64,000 nucleotides of DNA from JALORV01 sp963702595 (GCA_963702595.1 CAVPDC010000020.1:248001-312000); one strand, 5' to 3'; positions 1 through 10,667 are shown, numbered from the stretch's first letter. Notes: generated by a model from the sequence alone, not told the origin. Numbers and translations are program-made.

Positions 1-479
1 GGGCGTTGGTCAACGACCCCGACCTCGTGTTCATGGACGAGCCGACGACCGGCCTCGACCCGCAGGCACGGCATGTGATCTGGGACCGCCTGAAGCAGTT
101 GTTGTCGCGCGGCAAAACGATCGTCCTGACGACGCACTTCATGGACGAGGCCGAGCGCCTGGCGGACCGGCTGGCCGTGATCGACCACGGCCGGATGATC
201 GCCGAGGGTGCGCCACGCGCGTTGATTGCCGAGCACATCGAACCGCAGGTGCTCGAGGTCTACGGCGACGGCGCAATGCAGTGGGCCAAGGCGATCGGGC
301 GAGACCTGGCGGCGCGGATCGAGATCACCGGCGAGACCGTGTTCTGCTATGCGCGCGATCCGACGATGGCCCTGCATTCGCTCGAGTCGCGTCCCGGAGT
401 GCGATACCTGCATCGTCCCGCCAACCTGGAAGACCTGTTCCTCAAGCTCACCGGTCGCGAGATGAGGGCCGAATCGTGA
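1..479 (+). CDS. ABC exporter ATP-binding subunit, NodI/CcmA type (3' part)
   Basis: This is the C-terminal 159 codons of an ABC ATPase whose start lies before the window. Visible are the Walker B region (VFMDEPTTGLDP), the D-loop and the switch histidine (LTTHFMDEAERL), followed by the C-terminal extension typical of DrrA/NodI-type export ATPases. It should power the permease encoded next, whose GTG start overlaps this stop (GTGA), so the two are translationally coupled. The substrate cannot be inferred; NodI names in non-rhizobial betaproteobacteria are family labels and do not imply Nod-factor export. Confidence 0.9.
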   Translation, partial: ALVNDPDLVFMDEPTTGLDPQARHVIWDRLKQLLSRGKTIVLTTHFMDEAERLADRLAVIDHGRMIAEGAPRALIAEHIEPQVLEVYGDGAMQWAKAIGRDLAARIEITGETVFCYARDPTMALHSLESRPGVRYLHRPANLEDLFLKLTGREMRAES

Positions 480-1288
480 GTGCCGCGCTGCCAACCGTAG
501 CGGAAGTTGATTCGCCCTGGGCGCTGCCTCGCGTTTCGCTGCGGTTCATCCCGGTCTGGCGGCGCAACTTTCTCGTCTGGCGCAAACTCTTCGTCGAGCG
601 TTTGCTGACTAACGTCGTCGAGCCGCTGCTTACCATCGTTGCCTTCGGCTACGGGCTCGGCAGTCTGCTGCCCCAGATCGAGGGGGTGACCTACCTTCAG
701 TTCCTTGCCACGGGTTCGATCGCGATGAGCGTGATGTATTCGGCCAAGTTCGAGGCGCTGTGGGGCGCGTTCTCGCGTATGCATGTGCAGAAGACGTGGG
801 ACGCCATCCTGCACACGCCGCTATCCGTGGATGATCTGCTGCTCGGCGAACTCGTCTGGGCCGCCAGCAAGGCGACCTTCACGGCTTTGTGCATCCTCCT
901 GATGATCTGGGCGCTCGACATCTCGCGCGAACCGCTTTCACTGCTGGTACTGCCGGTGGCGATGTTCATCGCGCTTGTCTTCGCGGCGATGGCGTTGATC
1001 GTCAACGCCGTCGCACGCAGCTACGATCTGCTGTCCAACTATTTCACGGTCGTCGTCATGCCGCTGGTGTTTCTGTCCGGCGTGTATTTCCCGCTCTCCC
1101 AGTTGCCGGAATGGTTGCGCGTGATCACTCAGTGGCTGCCGATGACCGCGGCCGTGGACCTCGTGCGGCCACTGGCACTGGGTCGCTGGCCCGCGAACGG
1201 CGTGCGCGACGTCGTGCTGCTTGCGGCGTGGGGTACGGCTTGCTACTTCATCGCGCTCGTCCTGACGCGGAGGCGACTGCTCAAGTGA
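476..1288 (+). CDS. ABC-2 type permease, NodJ family
   Basis: A 270-residue inner-membrane permease. The GTG at 476 overlaps the stop of the ATPase and gives a protein of normal family length; longer in-frame starts would lie inside the ATPase gene. After an amphipathic N-terminal segment (WRRNFLVWRKLF) there are about six hydrophobic segments. The C-terminal half has the ABC-2 signature region (VVVMPLVFLSGVYFPLSQLP). It pairs with the upstream ATPase to make an exporter for an unknown hydrophobic or carbohydrate-linked substrate. The next gene, cutA, starts on its stop codon. Confidence 0.88.
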   Translation: MSAALPTVAEVDSPWALPRVSLRFIPVWRRNFLVWRKLFVERLLTNVVEPLLTIVAFGYGLGSLLPQIEGVTYLQFLATGSIAMSVMYSAKFEALWGAFSRMHVQKTWDAILHTPLSVDDLLLGELVWAASKATFTALCILLMIWALDISREPLSLLVLPVAMFIALVFAAMALIVNAVARSYDLLSNYFTVVVMPLVFLSGVYFPLSQLPEWLRVITQWLPMTAAVDLVRPLALGRWPANGVRDVVLLAAWGTACYFIALVLTRRRLLK

Positions 1289-1620
1289 TCGACAACGTGC
1301 TGATCGTCCTGACCAACTGCCCGGACGAGGATGTCGCTGACCGCCTTGCGCGCACCCTGGTCGAGCAGAAGCTGGCAGCCTGCGTGAACCGCCTGCCGGC
1401 GGTGAACTCGGTGTACCGCTGGCAAGGCTCGGTCGAACGCGCGGTGGAAGTGCCGCTGCTGATCAAGTCGACCCGGGAACGGCTGCCGGAAATCCAGGAG
1501 GCGATCCGGGCGCTTCATCCGTACGAGGTTCCGGAGATCGTCGCGATCCCGGTCGTCGCCGGGCTACCCGCGTATCTGCGCTGGGTGGTCGACGAGACGC
1601 AACCGCCGCTGCTGGCATGA
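1285..1620 (+). CDS. cutA: divalent-cation tolerance protein CutA
   Basis: A 111-residue cytosolic protein of CutA1 type, a small trimeric ferredoxin-like fold linked to copper and divalent-metal tolerance, whose biochemical role is still unsettled. Diagnostic stretches are the N-terminal TNCPDEDVADRLARTLVEQ, the KLAACVN motif and VNSVYRWQG. The C-terminal half has LHPYEVPEIVAIPV. The GTG at 1285 overlaps the permease stop (GTGA). An in-frame extension upstream to 889 is only an overlap with the permease gene. Confidence 0.93.
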   Translation: MIDNVLIVLTNCPDEDVADRLARTLVEQKLAACVNRLPAVNSVYRWQGSVERAVEVPLLIKSTRERLPEIQEAIRALHPYEVPEIVAIPVVAGLPAYLRWVVDETQPPLLA

Positions 1621-1687
1621 CTTCGGCCCGGAAGCGGTGATCGTGCGGGCACGTTGCTTGATGAAGACGCACCGCTAACATCGGTGT

Positions 1688-2092
1688 ATGGCACTCGACG
1701 TCGTCATGGACGCGACCGTTCGACTCGACAAATGGCTCTGGGCCGCGCGATTCTTCAAGACGCGTTCAATGGCGGCCACTGCGGTGGAGCGTGGTCAGGT
1801 ACGCGTCGCCGGCGAGCGCGTCAAGCCGGCACGTACATTGCGCGTGGGCGATCGGTTGAGCGTCCAGCGCGGTGACGAAGCGTTCGAAGTCTTCGTCAGT
1901 GGACTGTCCACAGTGCGCGGCCCCGCTTCAATAGCCCGGCTGCTATACGCCGAGGCAGCCGAGAGCATCGCGCGGCGTACTCAGGCGAAGGAGGCGGCGC
2001 GGCTTATGAAGGAGCCCGCGGCTGCGATCCGGGGTCGTCCGTCCAAGCGTGACGCGCGCGCGCTGCGCCGGCTCGCCGACATACAGGAGTAG
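1688..2092 (+). CDS. hslR: S4-domain RNA-binding protein, Hsp15 family
   Basis: 134 residues (126 if the ATG at 1712 is used) with an N-terminal S4 domain: RLDKWLWAARFFKTRSMA, then the RGQVRVAGERVKP loop. The C-terminus is basic. Hsp15 binds stalled 50S subunits that carry a nascent chain and helps recycle them. Family and length agree well. It is followed after eight bases by an unrelated secreted-protein gene. Confidence 0.88.
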   Translation: MALDVVMDATVRLDKWLWAARFFKTRSMAATAVERGQVRVAGERVKPARTLRVGDRLSVQRGDEAFEVFVSGLSTVRGPASIARLLYAEAAESIARRTQAKEAARLMKEPAAAIRGRPSKRDARALRRLADIQE

Positions 2093-2100
2093 GACAGCGA

Positions 2101-2757
2101 ATGAAGATCAGGTTCCTGCCGGCACTGACCGTTGCCGCCGTCGGCACGGCAACAGCCGCTGACATCCCGCCGAGTGTGCCGATGTCGGGCTTCGCCCGCT
2201 ACGAATTCAACAAGTGGCTGTTCAGGCCCTGTGTCGGCAGCGGCAAGCAAGCGGCGTTGACGCCGCAGGGGCAGCCGATCATCGACGCGACGGAGGGCGG
2301 ACTGCTCTTCAAGGCGATCCAGCAGCGTTGGCAGCAATCGGCCGATCCACAGCGCGGGATCTACCTCGAGTTTGCGGGCTACAGCGAAAACGGGCGCGTG
2401 ACCGCCACCCGCCTGCAACGATCGCTAGGCTGGGTCGGAACCTGCGCGGAGCGGCCGACCAACATCCCGGCCGATGCCCGGTTGTGGGCGGCGGGCAACG
2501 AGCCGTCATGGAGCTTCGTGCTCGACAGCAAGGGCGCGAGCCTGCGCTGGCTCGACGGGGCTTTGTCGCTGCCAGTGCGGCCTCTGCTGGAGGCCGGTGG
2601 GACCGTGGCGTATGCAGCGGACTCCAGCGCGGGGCCGCTGCGCATCGAGTTTTCGCGCGGCTTGTGCAGCGACACGATGTCGGAAGCCGCGTTCGGCTAC
2701 CGCGTCGTCGTCGCTGCCAAAGGCGCGCTTTACACCGGCTGCGGTCTGGTGCGCTGA
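2101..2757 (+). CDS. secreted COG3650-like protein of unknown function
   Basis: 218 residues. The N-terminus (about residues 1-20, ending near TATAADIPP) looks like a Sec signal peptide, so the product is probably periplasmic. The C-terminal half carries the GNEPSWSF motif and ends with a Cys-containing segment (RGLCSDTMSEAAFGYRV ... YTGCGL). Both are features I associate with COG3650/HslJ-like envelope proteins, which often bear NEPFW near the start of this domain. No catalytic function is known. The family assignment is from memory of the motif and is tentative. Confidence 0.65.
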   Translation: MKIRFLPALTVAAVGTATAADIPPSVPMSGFARYEFNKWLFRPCVGSGKQAALTPQGQPIIDATEGGLLFKAIQQRWQQSADPQRGIYLEFAGYSENGRVTATRLQRSLGWVGTCAERPTNIPADARLWAAGNEPSWSFVLDSKGASLRWLDGALSLPVRPLLEAGGTVAYAADSSAGPLRIEFSRGLCSDTMSEAAFGYRVVVAAKGALYTGCGLVR

Positions 2758-2763
2758 GGCGCC

Positions 2764-3867
2764 TCAGTCCCGCCGGCGTAGGGGCTTCGGCGGTCGGGGC
2801 CGGCTCAATATGCGGCGCGCCCAGAAGTAAAGCAGCATCACCAGCGCGATCGCTCCGAATCTGGCGGTCACGATCCAGAAGCCGTGCGGGTGGTGCGCCA
2901 GCGGGATCCGGTCGAAGTTCATTCCCCACAGGCCGGCCAGCAAGGTCAGGGGGGCGAAGATGGCGGCAATCGCCGTTATCTTGCGGACGATTTCGTTCGT
3001 CTGGTGTGTATTGGCGGAGAAGTGCAGCTGTACCGCCGATTCGGCCGACGCCTCGAGACGCCGCGCGTGGTGCAGCACGCGCTGGATGTGTTCCAGCACG
3101 TCATTTAACCGCACCAGATAGGCGTCATTGAGGTTGGCGTCGTCGGTCTCATCCAGGTAGGCGTCGCGCAGTTCGGTCAGCGCGTCGTACTGCCCTTCGC
3201 ACAGGTTCTCCAGCTTGCGCAGTTCGATGCGGGCCTCGAGCAGGGCCGACCAGTTGCTAAATGGGCGCCGCGGATCGAGCAGGTCCCGTTGCCAGCGGTC
3301 GAGCCGGTCCGACAGCGGCTCACGCAGCTCCAGATAGCGATCGACCATGCCATTGAGCATGCGCAGCATCAGTTCGCCGGGCGACTTGGGCAGTCGGGAT
3401 CGATCGAACGGCGACCCTTCGGTTCGCACTTTCGGATCCAGCAGGCGCTGGCGCACCTGATCGATCGTCCTACTCGATCCCTGCCGCACGGTGACTAGCA
3501 GGCGTTCCAGCAGAAAGAACGTGATCGGGCGTGTCACGATCTCCTGCAGCATGCGGCGCTCGTTGGCTGGCCCGGCTTTTTCCTCCAGAGGCGTCGCTTC
3601 GGCCATGGCGAGCTTGCGGAAGACCAGCATGTCGTACTCGTTCGTGCCGTCGAAGTACGAGGGGTGCTGCAGATTGGCGGCGTCCTGCAGATGGAGGTCG
3701 AACAAGCGCACGCCGGCAATGCGCTGGATCGCCGCGCGCGTCGCCTCCGGATCGGCGATCACTTCGTCATGCAGGACGTCAAGCCAAAGGAAGCCCTCGA
3801 CCGGCAGGCTGCCCGGCTCGCCGGGGAGTTCCTGCGCGCGGTGCAGGCCGACTTCAACCCATTTCAC
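2764..3867 (-). CDS. CorA/ZntB-family divalent cation transporter
   Basis: 367 residues from a GTG start at 3867; the nearby ATG is out of frame. A long cytoplasmic N-terminal domain with extended helices is followed by two C-terminal membrane segments. The first ends in GMN (LLAGLWGMNFDRIP), the selectivity-loop signature of CorA-type Mg2+/Co2+ or ZntB-type Zn2+ channels. The C-terminus is basic (PRPPKPLRRRD). The sequence alone does not decide between Mg2+ and Zn2+. It runs in the same direction as hemB, whose stop is 10 bases upstream. Confidence 0.88.
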   Translation of the reverse strand: MKWVEVGLHRAQELPGEPGSLPVEGFLWLDVLHDEVIADPEATRAAIQRIAGVRLFDLHLQDAANLQHPSYFDGTNEYDMLVFRKLAMAEATPLEEKAGPANERRMLQEIVTRPITFFLLERLLVTVRQGSSRTIDQVRQRLLDPKVRTEGSPFDRSRLPKSPGELMLRMLNGMVDRYLELREPLSDRLDRWQRDLLDPRRPFSNWSALLEARIELRKLENLCEGQYDALTELRDAYLDETDDANLNDAYLVRLNDVLEHIQRVLHHARRLEASAESAVQLHFSANTHQTNEIVRKITAIAAIFAPLTLLAGLWGMNFDRIPLAHHPHGFWIVTARFGAIALVMLLYFWARRILSRPRPPKPLRRRD

Positions 3868-3876
3868 AGTAACGGC

Positions 3877-4884
<1,008 letters not shown>

Positions 4885-5069
4885 GAGGGAAAATCCCAGT
4901 TCGGAGTCTTGAACCTGCTTCGCTATCGTCGGTCCTAGATGACAGACGCTTTGTCGTCTCCCGCGTTACCTCCCTGAGCGGGTGCCTTCTTAAAACAAGG
5001 CAACTTTGGGCCCCGGGCGCAAGCTCAGGGCCTTTCTTTTTGCCCGCGCATGATACGGCGGGGGCTGGC
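4885..5069. other. structured intergenic element, possible small RNA (6S RNA candidate) or terminator
   Basis: Between hemB and engB, a perfect 8-bp inverted repeat CCCTGAGC (4972-4979) / GCTCAGGG (5023-5030) encloses a second hairpin GCCTT (4984-4988) / AAGGC (4997-5001). Read on the + strand it is followed at once by a T-rich run (TTTCTTTTT, 5033-5041), like an intrinsic terminator. No + strand gene precedes it, although both flanking genes are on the - strand, which hints at an independent + strand transcript of up to about 180 nt. CCCTGAG and CCTT-TTAAAAC elements recall 6S RNA, but I cannot confirm that. Confidence 0.4.
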
Positions 5070-5690
5070 TCACGCGAGCATCCAGCGCGTCAGTGTCTCG
5101 GCCAGCACTTCGATGCCTTCGCGCTTGAGCCCGGAGAACAGTTGGGCACTCGCGCGCGGTCCGATCGCCTCTGCTCGACGCTGCGCCAGCGCCAGCGCTG
5201 CGCGTTTTTCCATGGTTCCCAGCTGGTCCGACTTGTTCAGCAGAAAGTGCATCAGGCAGCCGCGGCGGTCGGTGAACTGCAGCAGCGCATCATCGCCGGC
5301 CATGAACGGCCGGCGCGCGTCCATGACGAGCACGATGCCGATCAGTGACTGGCGTTCACCCACGTAGCCCCCGACCAGTTGATCCCAGGTGGCACGCTGG
5401 GACGCATCGGCGCGTGCGTAGCCGTAGCCGGGCAGGTCGACCAGATAGCCGCGTTCGACGCGCTGGCCGAGTTCGTTCTTCTCGCTCAGCGCGAAGAAGT
5501 TGAGCAACTGCGTGCGTCCGGGGGTCTTGCTGGCGAACGCGAGCCGCTTCTGCTGGGTCAGCACATTGATGACCGTCGACTTGCCGGCGTTCGACCGCCC
5601 TGCAAATGCGATCTCCGGCAGCCCTGGAGGGGCCAGCCCCGCCAGTTCGGCGACCGAGGTGACAAAGCGCGCGGAATGAAACAACTGCAC
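5070..5690 (-). CDS. engB: ribosome biogenesis GTP-binding protein EngB (YsxC/YihA)
   Basis: 206 residues starting at the GTG at 5690 (VQLFHSARFVTSVAEL), which matches the usual family start; the open frame runs further to 5804 but the extra residues resemble nothing. Visible are the G1 P-loop GRSNAGKST, the G3 region DLPGYGYA and the G4 NKSDQL motif. EngB is an essential TRAFAC-class GTPase needed for late 50S assembly. It is divergent from the cytochrome c4 gene, a neighbour pair common in betaproteobacteria. Confidence 0.94.
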   Translation of the reverse strand: MQLFHSARFVTSVAELAGLAPPGLPEIAFAGRSNAGKSTVINVLTQQKRLAFASKTPGRTQLLNFFALSEKNELGQRVERGYLVDLPGYGYARADASQRATWDQLVGGYVGERQSLIGIVLVMDARRPFMAGDDALLQFTDRRGCLMHFLLNKSDQLGTMEKRAALALAQRRAEAIGPRASAQLFSGLKREGIEVLAETLTRWMLA

Positions 5691-5839
5691 GGAAACTGCC
5701 GACGGGAGTGACGGTGGACTTCGGTAGAATACGCGGCTTTGCGAAGCCGCCCGCGATTCCGTGCAGATACGGAATGGCAGTGCAGTCTCCCTGTGAGCTG
5801 GCACCGGACTACGGCGGGCTCAACGATCGAAGGCAAGCG

Positions 5840-6493
5840 ATGAGAAAGTCGATGTGGCGTCGTTCCCTGCCTGTACTGGCGGCACTGACCACCCTGTGCG
5901 CTTCGGCGCTGGCGCAGGAGAAGCCGGCCGCGAAGCCGGATGCTGCCAAGGGCCAGCAGATCGCCTCGCAGGTATGCGCGGCCTGCCACGCGACCGACGG
6001 CAACTCGACGATCGGGTCCAATCCCATCCTGGCGCAGCAGCACGCTCACTATCTGGTCAAGCAGCTCCTGGACTACACGGTGCGTCCTGGCGAGAAGGTC
6101 CCGGCCCGCGAGAATTCGATCATGAACGGCATGGCCGCCACGCTGTCGGAGCAGGACCGGCGGGATGTCGCGGCGTGGTATTCAAACCAGTCGGCCAAGC
6201 CCGGCGTGGCGCGCAACAAGGACACCCTGGAACTCGGCCAGCGCATCTGGCGGGCCGGGATCCCGGACAAAGCGCTGCCGGCCTGCAGTGGTTGCCATAG
6301 CCCGACCGGAGTGGGCATCCCGATCCAGTATCCGCGCCTGGCCGGGCAGCACTCGGAGTACACCGTCGCCACGCTGCAGGCGTTCCGCGACGGCGTCCGC
6401 CGCAACAACGTTCCGATGCAGCAGATTGCCGCCCGCCTGACGGACAACGAGATGCGTGCCGTCGCGGACTACCTCCAGGGACTGCGCAAGTAG
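5840..6493 (+). CDS. dihaem cytochrome c4 family protein
   Basis: 217 residues from the ATG at 5840. This start gives a clean Sec signal peptide (MRKSMWRRSLPVLAALTTLC ... ALAQE); the open frame extends upstream to 5708 without signal character. Two haem-attachment sites, CAACH and CSGCH, sit in two similar cytochrome domains, the cytochrome c4 architecture. Such proteins are periplasmic, often membrane-associated electron carriers feeding terminal oxidases. Confidence 0.92.
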   Translation: MRKSMWRRSLPVLAALTTLCASALAQEKPAAKPDAAKGQQIASQVCAACHATDGNSTIGSNPILAQQHAHYLVKQLLDYTVRPGEKVPARENSIMNGMAATLSEQDRRDVAAWYSNQSAKPGVARNKDTLELGQRIWRAGIPDKALPACSGCHSPTGVGIPIQYPRLAGQHSEYTVATLQAFRDGVRRNNVPMQQIAARLTDNEMRAVADYLQGLRK

Positions 6494-6528
6494 CGGTGGG
6501 TCTGGGCCGCGGCGCCATGCACGGCCCG

Positions 6529-7575
6529 CTAAGCTTTGCCGAAGACCTCGTTCAGCTGCTGCGTCACGCGCACGAACGTCGTCCGCTTTGACAGTTCCTT
6601 GAGTCGGCGCGCGCCGACATAGGTGCAGGCCGAGCGCACTCCGCCGAGTATTTCCTGCGCCGTGTTGGCGACCGGGCCGCGGTAGGGCACCAGGACCTCT
6701 TTGCCTTCGGCGGCACGGTACTCGGCGACGCCACCGGCGTAGCGGTCCATCGCGGCCTTGCTGCTCATGCCATAGAAACGCTGGTAGGTCGCGCCGTCGC
6801 GCTCGACGCGCTCGCCGCCCGATTCGTCATGTCCGGCGAACATGCCTCCGAGCATGACGAAATCCGCACCGCCACCGAATGCCTTGGCCACGTCGCCGGG
6901 CGTACTGCAGCCACCGTCGGCACAGATGAGGCCGGACAATCCGTGCGCGGCGTCCGCGCACTCGATGACCGCTGAAAGCTGGGGGTATCCGACGCCGGTC
7001 ATCTTGCGTGTCGTGCAGACCGATCCCGGACCGATGCCGACCTTGACGATGTCGGCGCCCGAAAGGATCAGCTCCTCGGTCATTTCGCCGGTGACGACAT
7101 TACCGGCCATGATGACCAGCCGAGGGTAGGCGGAGCGGATGCGGGTCACGAAGGTGCCGAAGTTCTCGTGATAACCGTTGGCAACGTCAATGCACACGTA
7201 CCCGACAGCGTCGCCCGCCGCATCGACGACGCGCTTGAACTTCTCCTCGTCGGCCTTCGAGATGCCCATCGAGTAGAACGCGGCGGACTTGCGCTCGAGC
7301 GAGCGGAAGAAGCGTATGCACTCATCGACGCTGTAGTGCTTGTGCAGGGCTGTCGACAGCCGGAACGCATCCAGCGCGCGCGCCATCTCGAACGTTCCCG
7401 TGGTGTCCATGTTCGATGCGATGATCGGGATGCCGTGGTACTTGACGCCGGCATGGCGAAAGACGTACTCGCGGGTGATGTCGACGTCCGAGCGCGAAGT
7501 CAGCGTCGAACGCTTCGGGCGGATCAGGACATCCTTGAAGTCCAGCTTGACCTCATGTTCGATATGCATCGGCAA
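6529..7575 (-). CDS. guaC: GMP reductase
   Basis: 348 residues, the GuaC length. It converts GMP to IMP with NADPH. The catalytic-cysteine loop reads GIGPGSVCTTRKMTG, and the sequence ADGGCSTPGDVAKAFGGGAD follows as in the IMPDH/GMPR barrel. The CBS-domain insert of IMP dehydrogenase is absent, and the N-terminal LDFKDVLIRPKRSTL matches GMP reductase. It is divergent from msrP across about 135 bases that should hold both promoters. Confidence 0.95.
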   Translation of the reverse strand: MPMHIEHEVKLDFKDVLIRPKRSTLTSRSDVDITREYVFRHAGVKYHGIPIIASNMDTTGTFEMARALDAFRLSTALHKHYSVDECIRFFRSLERKSAAFYSMGISKADEEKFKRVVDAAGDAVGYVCIDVANGYHENFGTFVTRIRSAYPRLVIMAGNVVTGEMTEELILSGADIVKVGIGPGSVCTTRKMTGVGYPQLSAVIECADAAHGLSGLICADGGCSTPGDVAKAFGGGADFVMLGGMFAGHDESGGERVERDGATYQRFYGMSSKAAMDRYAGGVAEYRAAEGKEVLVPYRGPVANTAQEILGGVRSACTYVGARRLKELSKRTTFVRVTQQLNEVFGKA

Positions 7576-7710
7576 TCCCGGGTAACGCGGACAGGGTCCG
7601 TCGCCTCGAGTCTAGCGGCCGAAACTCCGGCGACGCGCGACGGTCTGATCCATGCCAGTAAGACATCCGGTCTGAATTCGACGGACAGAATGAGACGATT
7701 CCGCCCCGCC

Positions 7711-8675
7711 ATGCTGATCCGCACAGACAACGACATCAAGCCCACGGAAATCACACCCGAAGCCGTCTTCCGGGCGCGGCGCAACGCTGCTGCAAGCCAC
7801 GGCCGGCGCGCTGGTGGCTTCGGCCCTCCCGCGGGCGCGGGCGCGGGCGCCGGCCCAGGCCAGCCCGCCGGCGCCATTGCCGGGACGTCCGAGCCCGCTT
7901 TCGGTGATGGAGAAGCCGACGGCGGCAACACTCGTCACGGCCTATTGCAACTTTTACGAGTTCGGGACCGAAAAGGAAGATCCGGCGCGGCTGGCGCCGC
8001 AACGACTGAAGACTCGCCCATGGACCGTCCGCATCGAGGGCGAGGTGAAGAAGCCGCAAACACTGGACATCGAGGCGCTGCTGAAGCTGGCCCCGATGGA
8101 GGACCGCGTCTATCGGCTGCGCTGTGTCGAAGCGTGGTCCGCCGTCGTGCCATGGGTCGGGTATCCGCTGTCGGAACTCATCCGCCGCGTCGAACCCACG
8201 AGCAACGCGAAGTACGTCGAATTCACGACGCTGGCCGATCCCAAACAGATGCCTGGCCTGAGCTATCCCGTCATCGACTGGCCGTACACCGAAGGCTTGC
8301 GGCTCGACGAGGCGATGCACCCCCTGACGCTGCTCACGTTCGGTATGTACGGTCAGACCCTGCCCGCGCAAAACGGCGCTCCGCTGCGCCTCGTTGTGCC
8401 GTGGAAGTATGGTTTCAAGAGTGCGAAATCGATCGTGCGCATCCGGTTCACCGAGAATCAGCCCGCTACGGCCTGGCAGAAGTCGAACCCCGGGTGAGTA
8501 CGGCTTCTACTCCAACGTGAACCCCGCGCGCGATCACCCGCGCTGGAGCCAGAAGAGCGAGCGGCGCCTTGGCGAAGAGATCTTCAGCCGGCGGCGGCCG
8601 ACGCTGATGTTCAACGGCTATGTGGAACAGGTCGCGTCGCTGTACGCGGGCATGGACCTGATGAAGTTCTATTGA
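7711..8675 (+). CDS. msrP: periplasmic methionine sulfoxide reductase catalytic subunit MsrP (two frameshifts)
   Basis: A molybdopterin enzyme that repairs oxidised methionines in periplasmic proteins. The start MLIRTDNDIKPTEITPEAVF at 7711 matches the family. A frame change near 7783 restores a Tat-like signal (RARR then TLLQATAGALVASAL). The main domain has RLRCVEAWSAVVPWVG with the Mo-ligand Cys, and LVVPWKYGFKSAKSIV. A second shift near 8494 (extra base in a G run) leads into EYGFYSNVNP and LMFNGYVEQVASLYAGMDL, the normal C-terminus. All family segments are present, so the shifts look like sequence errors. The stop overlaps the msrQ start. Confidence 0.9.
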
Positions 8676-9353
8676 TGAGCAGCGCGTCGACGGCAGTAGG
8701 GCGGATACCGCCCAACCTTTCGCCGCGCGTCATGCTGGCGGTGCGCGGCGGCGTGTTTCTGCTGGCGCTCGTTCCGCTGGCGCATCTGCTGTTGCGCGGA
8801 TTCAACGGGACGCTCGGTGCCAATCCGGTTGAGGCCATCCTGCGATCACTGGGCACGTGGACGCTGGTGCTGCTGCTAGTCACCTTGTCCATTACACCGC
8901 TGCGCAGGCTGACTGGGTGGAACTGGCTGCCGCGGCTGCGTCGTATGCTGGGACTCTTCGCCTTCATCGTACGCCGTGCTGCACGTGACGGCCTTTGTCT
9001 GGCTCGATCACTGGTTCGAGTGGGCCGATATCGTCGCCGACGTTGCCAAGCGGCCCTATCTCACGTTCGGCTTCGTCGCCTTCGTCCTGATGATCCCGCT
9101 CGCGGCCACGTCGACGAACGCCATGATGCGGCGAATGGGGGGCCGCAACTGGCAGCGCCTGCATCGACTGGTTTATGCGATCGGCGTCCTTGGCGTGCTC
9201 CACTACTGGTTTCACAAGCTGGCGAAGAACGATCTTGCGGAGCCGATGATCTACGCGGTGGTACTGGGGGTGCTGTTCGGCGTTCGGCTGTGGCACTGGC
9301 TGGCCGGCCGCCGTCAGGCGGCGCCGGTGGTCGCGGAGGCGCGCCAGAGTTGA
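8675..9353 (+). CDS. msrQ: MsrP haem-binding membrane partner MsrQ (one frameshift)
   Basis: A six-helix haem b membrane protein that passes electrons from the quinone pool or flavin reductase to MsrP. The ATG at 8675 overlaps the msrP stop (TGATG). The first half reads into RLRRMLGLFAFI. An extra base near 8969 breaks the frame, and the sequence continues as AVLHVTAFVWLDH and RLHRLVYAIGVLGVLHYW, both with the conserved histidines of the YedZ family. With the extra base removed the protein is about 225 residues, the expected size. Confidence 0.9.
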
Positions 9354-9391
9354 ACGTTGCCGCACAAGTGCGCGAGGTAAGCCCGGTGGCG

Positions 9392-10667
9392 CTACGGCAG
9401 CGTGGACTCGCCGGCGATGAGATCCTCGATGCGTTCGCGCTGCCTCACGCAATAGGCCCGCGGGCCGTCGACCATGACTTCGGCCGCGCGCGGACGCGTG
9501 TTGTAGTTCGAACCCATCGTCATGCCGTAGGCGCCGGCACTCGTCACGGCCAGCAGGTCGCCGGGCGCGAGCGCCAGCGCGCGATCCCGTCGCAAGCCAG
9601 TCGCCCGATTCGCAGACGGGTCCGACGATGTCGTAGGTCTCCACGGAGGCGCGACCGGTCCGGACAGGCACCACGCCCATCCAGGCGTCATAGAGCGTCG
9701 GCCGCAACAGGTCGTTCATCGCGGCGTCGACAATCGCAAAGTGCTTCGCCTCGCCATGCTTGAGATACTCGACGCGGGTTATCAGCACGCCGGCGTTACC
9801 GACGATCGATCGTCCGGGCTCGAACATCACGCGCCTGCGACCAAGGCCGCGCGCGTCGAGTCGTTCGAGCAGTGCCTGCACCAGCTCGGAGCTGGGTGGA
9901 GGTTCCTCCGACTGGTAGCGAATCCCCAGGCCACCGCCGAAGTCGATGTGCTCCAGCACGATGCCTTCCCGTTCGAGCGCTTCGACGAGATCGAGGATGC
10001 GCTCAGCCGCGTCGAGGTACGGTGCGATCTCGACGATCTGCGATCCGATGTGACAGTCGATCCCGACCACTTCGAGCCCGGGCCGTCGTGCGGCGTCCCG
10101 GTACACGTCCAGCGTCTGTTCGAAGCTCACGCCGAACTTGTTTTCCTTGAGTCCGGTGGAAATGTAGGGATGGGTGCGGGCGTCGACGTCCGGATTGACG
10201 CGGATTGAAACGCGGGCACGCTTGCCCATGCGCTGCGCCACCGTGTCGATGCGTTCCAGTTCGGCGACAGACTCGACGTTGAAGCACAGGATATCTGCCG
10301 CCAACGCCCGTTCGATCTCGCGCTCGCTCTTGCCGACGCCCGAGAACACGACTTTCGACGCGCTTGCACCGGCCGCCAGCACGCGTTCGAGTTCTCCGCC
10401 GGAGACGATGTCGAACCCGGCGCCGAGCCGCGCCAGCACATCGAGCACGGCCAGGTTGGAATTCGCCTTCATCGCATAGCAGACGAGTGCGGCGCGACCG
10501 TCCAGCGCGTTCGCATAGGCGTGGTAGGCGGTCGTAATGGCCGCGCGCGAATAGACGTAAAGCGGCGTCCCGAAACGGGCTGCAAGCCCGGCGAGGGCGA
10601 CGTCCTCGCAGTGCAGCTCGCCGTTGCGGTAATCGAAGCCGACGCCCATGGGCAACGCCGGCGTCAT
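9392..10667 (-). CDS. lysA: diaminopimelate decarboxylase (one frameshift)
   Basis: Converts meso-diaminopimelate to L-lysine, the last lysine step. PLP-enzyme landmarks are CYAMKANSNLAVL (PLP lysine), HIGSQI, GGGLGIRY and FEPGRSIVGNAG. The catalytic-Cys segment VGPVCESGDWL is followed near 9593 by one extra base; correcting it continues to RRDRALALAPGDLLAV, SAGAYGMTMGSNYN and the stop at 9392. An essential gene with a complete protein across the break, so the shift is probably an assembly error. The ATG overlaps the stop of the upstream lipoprotein gene (ATGA). Confidence 0.94.

Noticed and set aside
1..1288. True nodulation genes nodIJ
   Set aside because: Family resemblance only; no other nod genes nearby, so no nodulation role is claimed.
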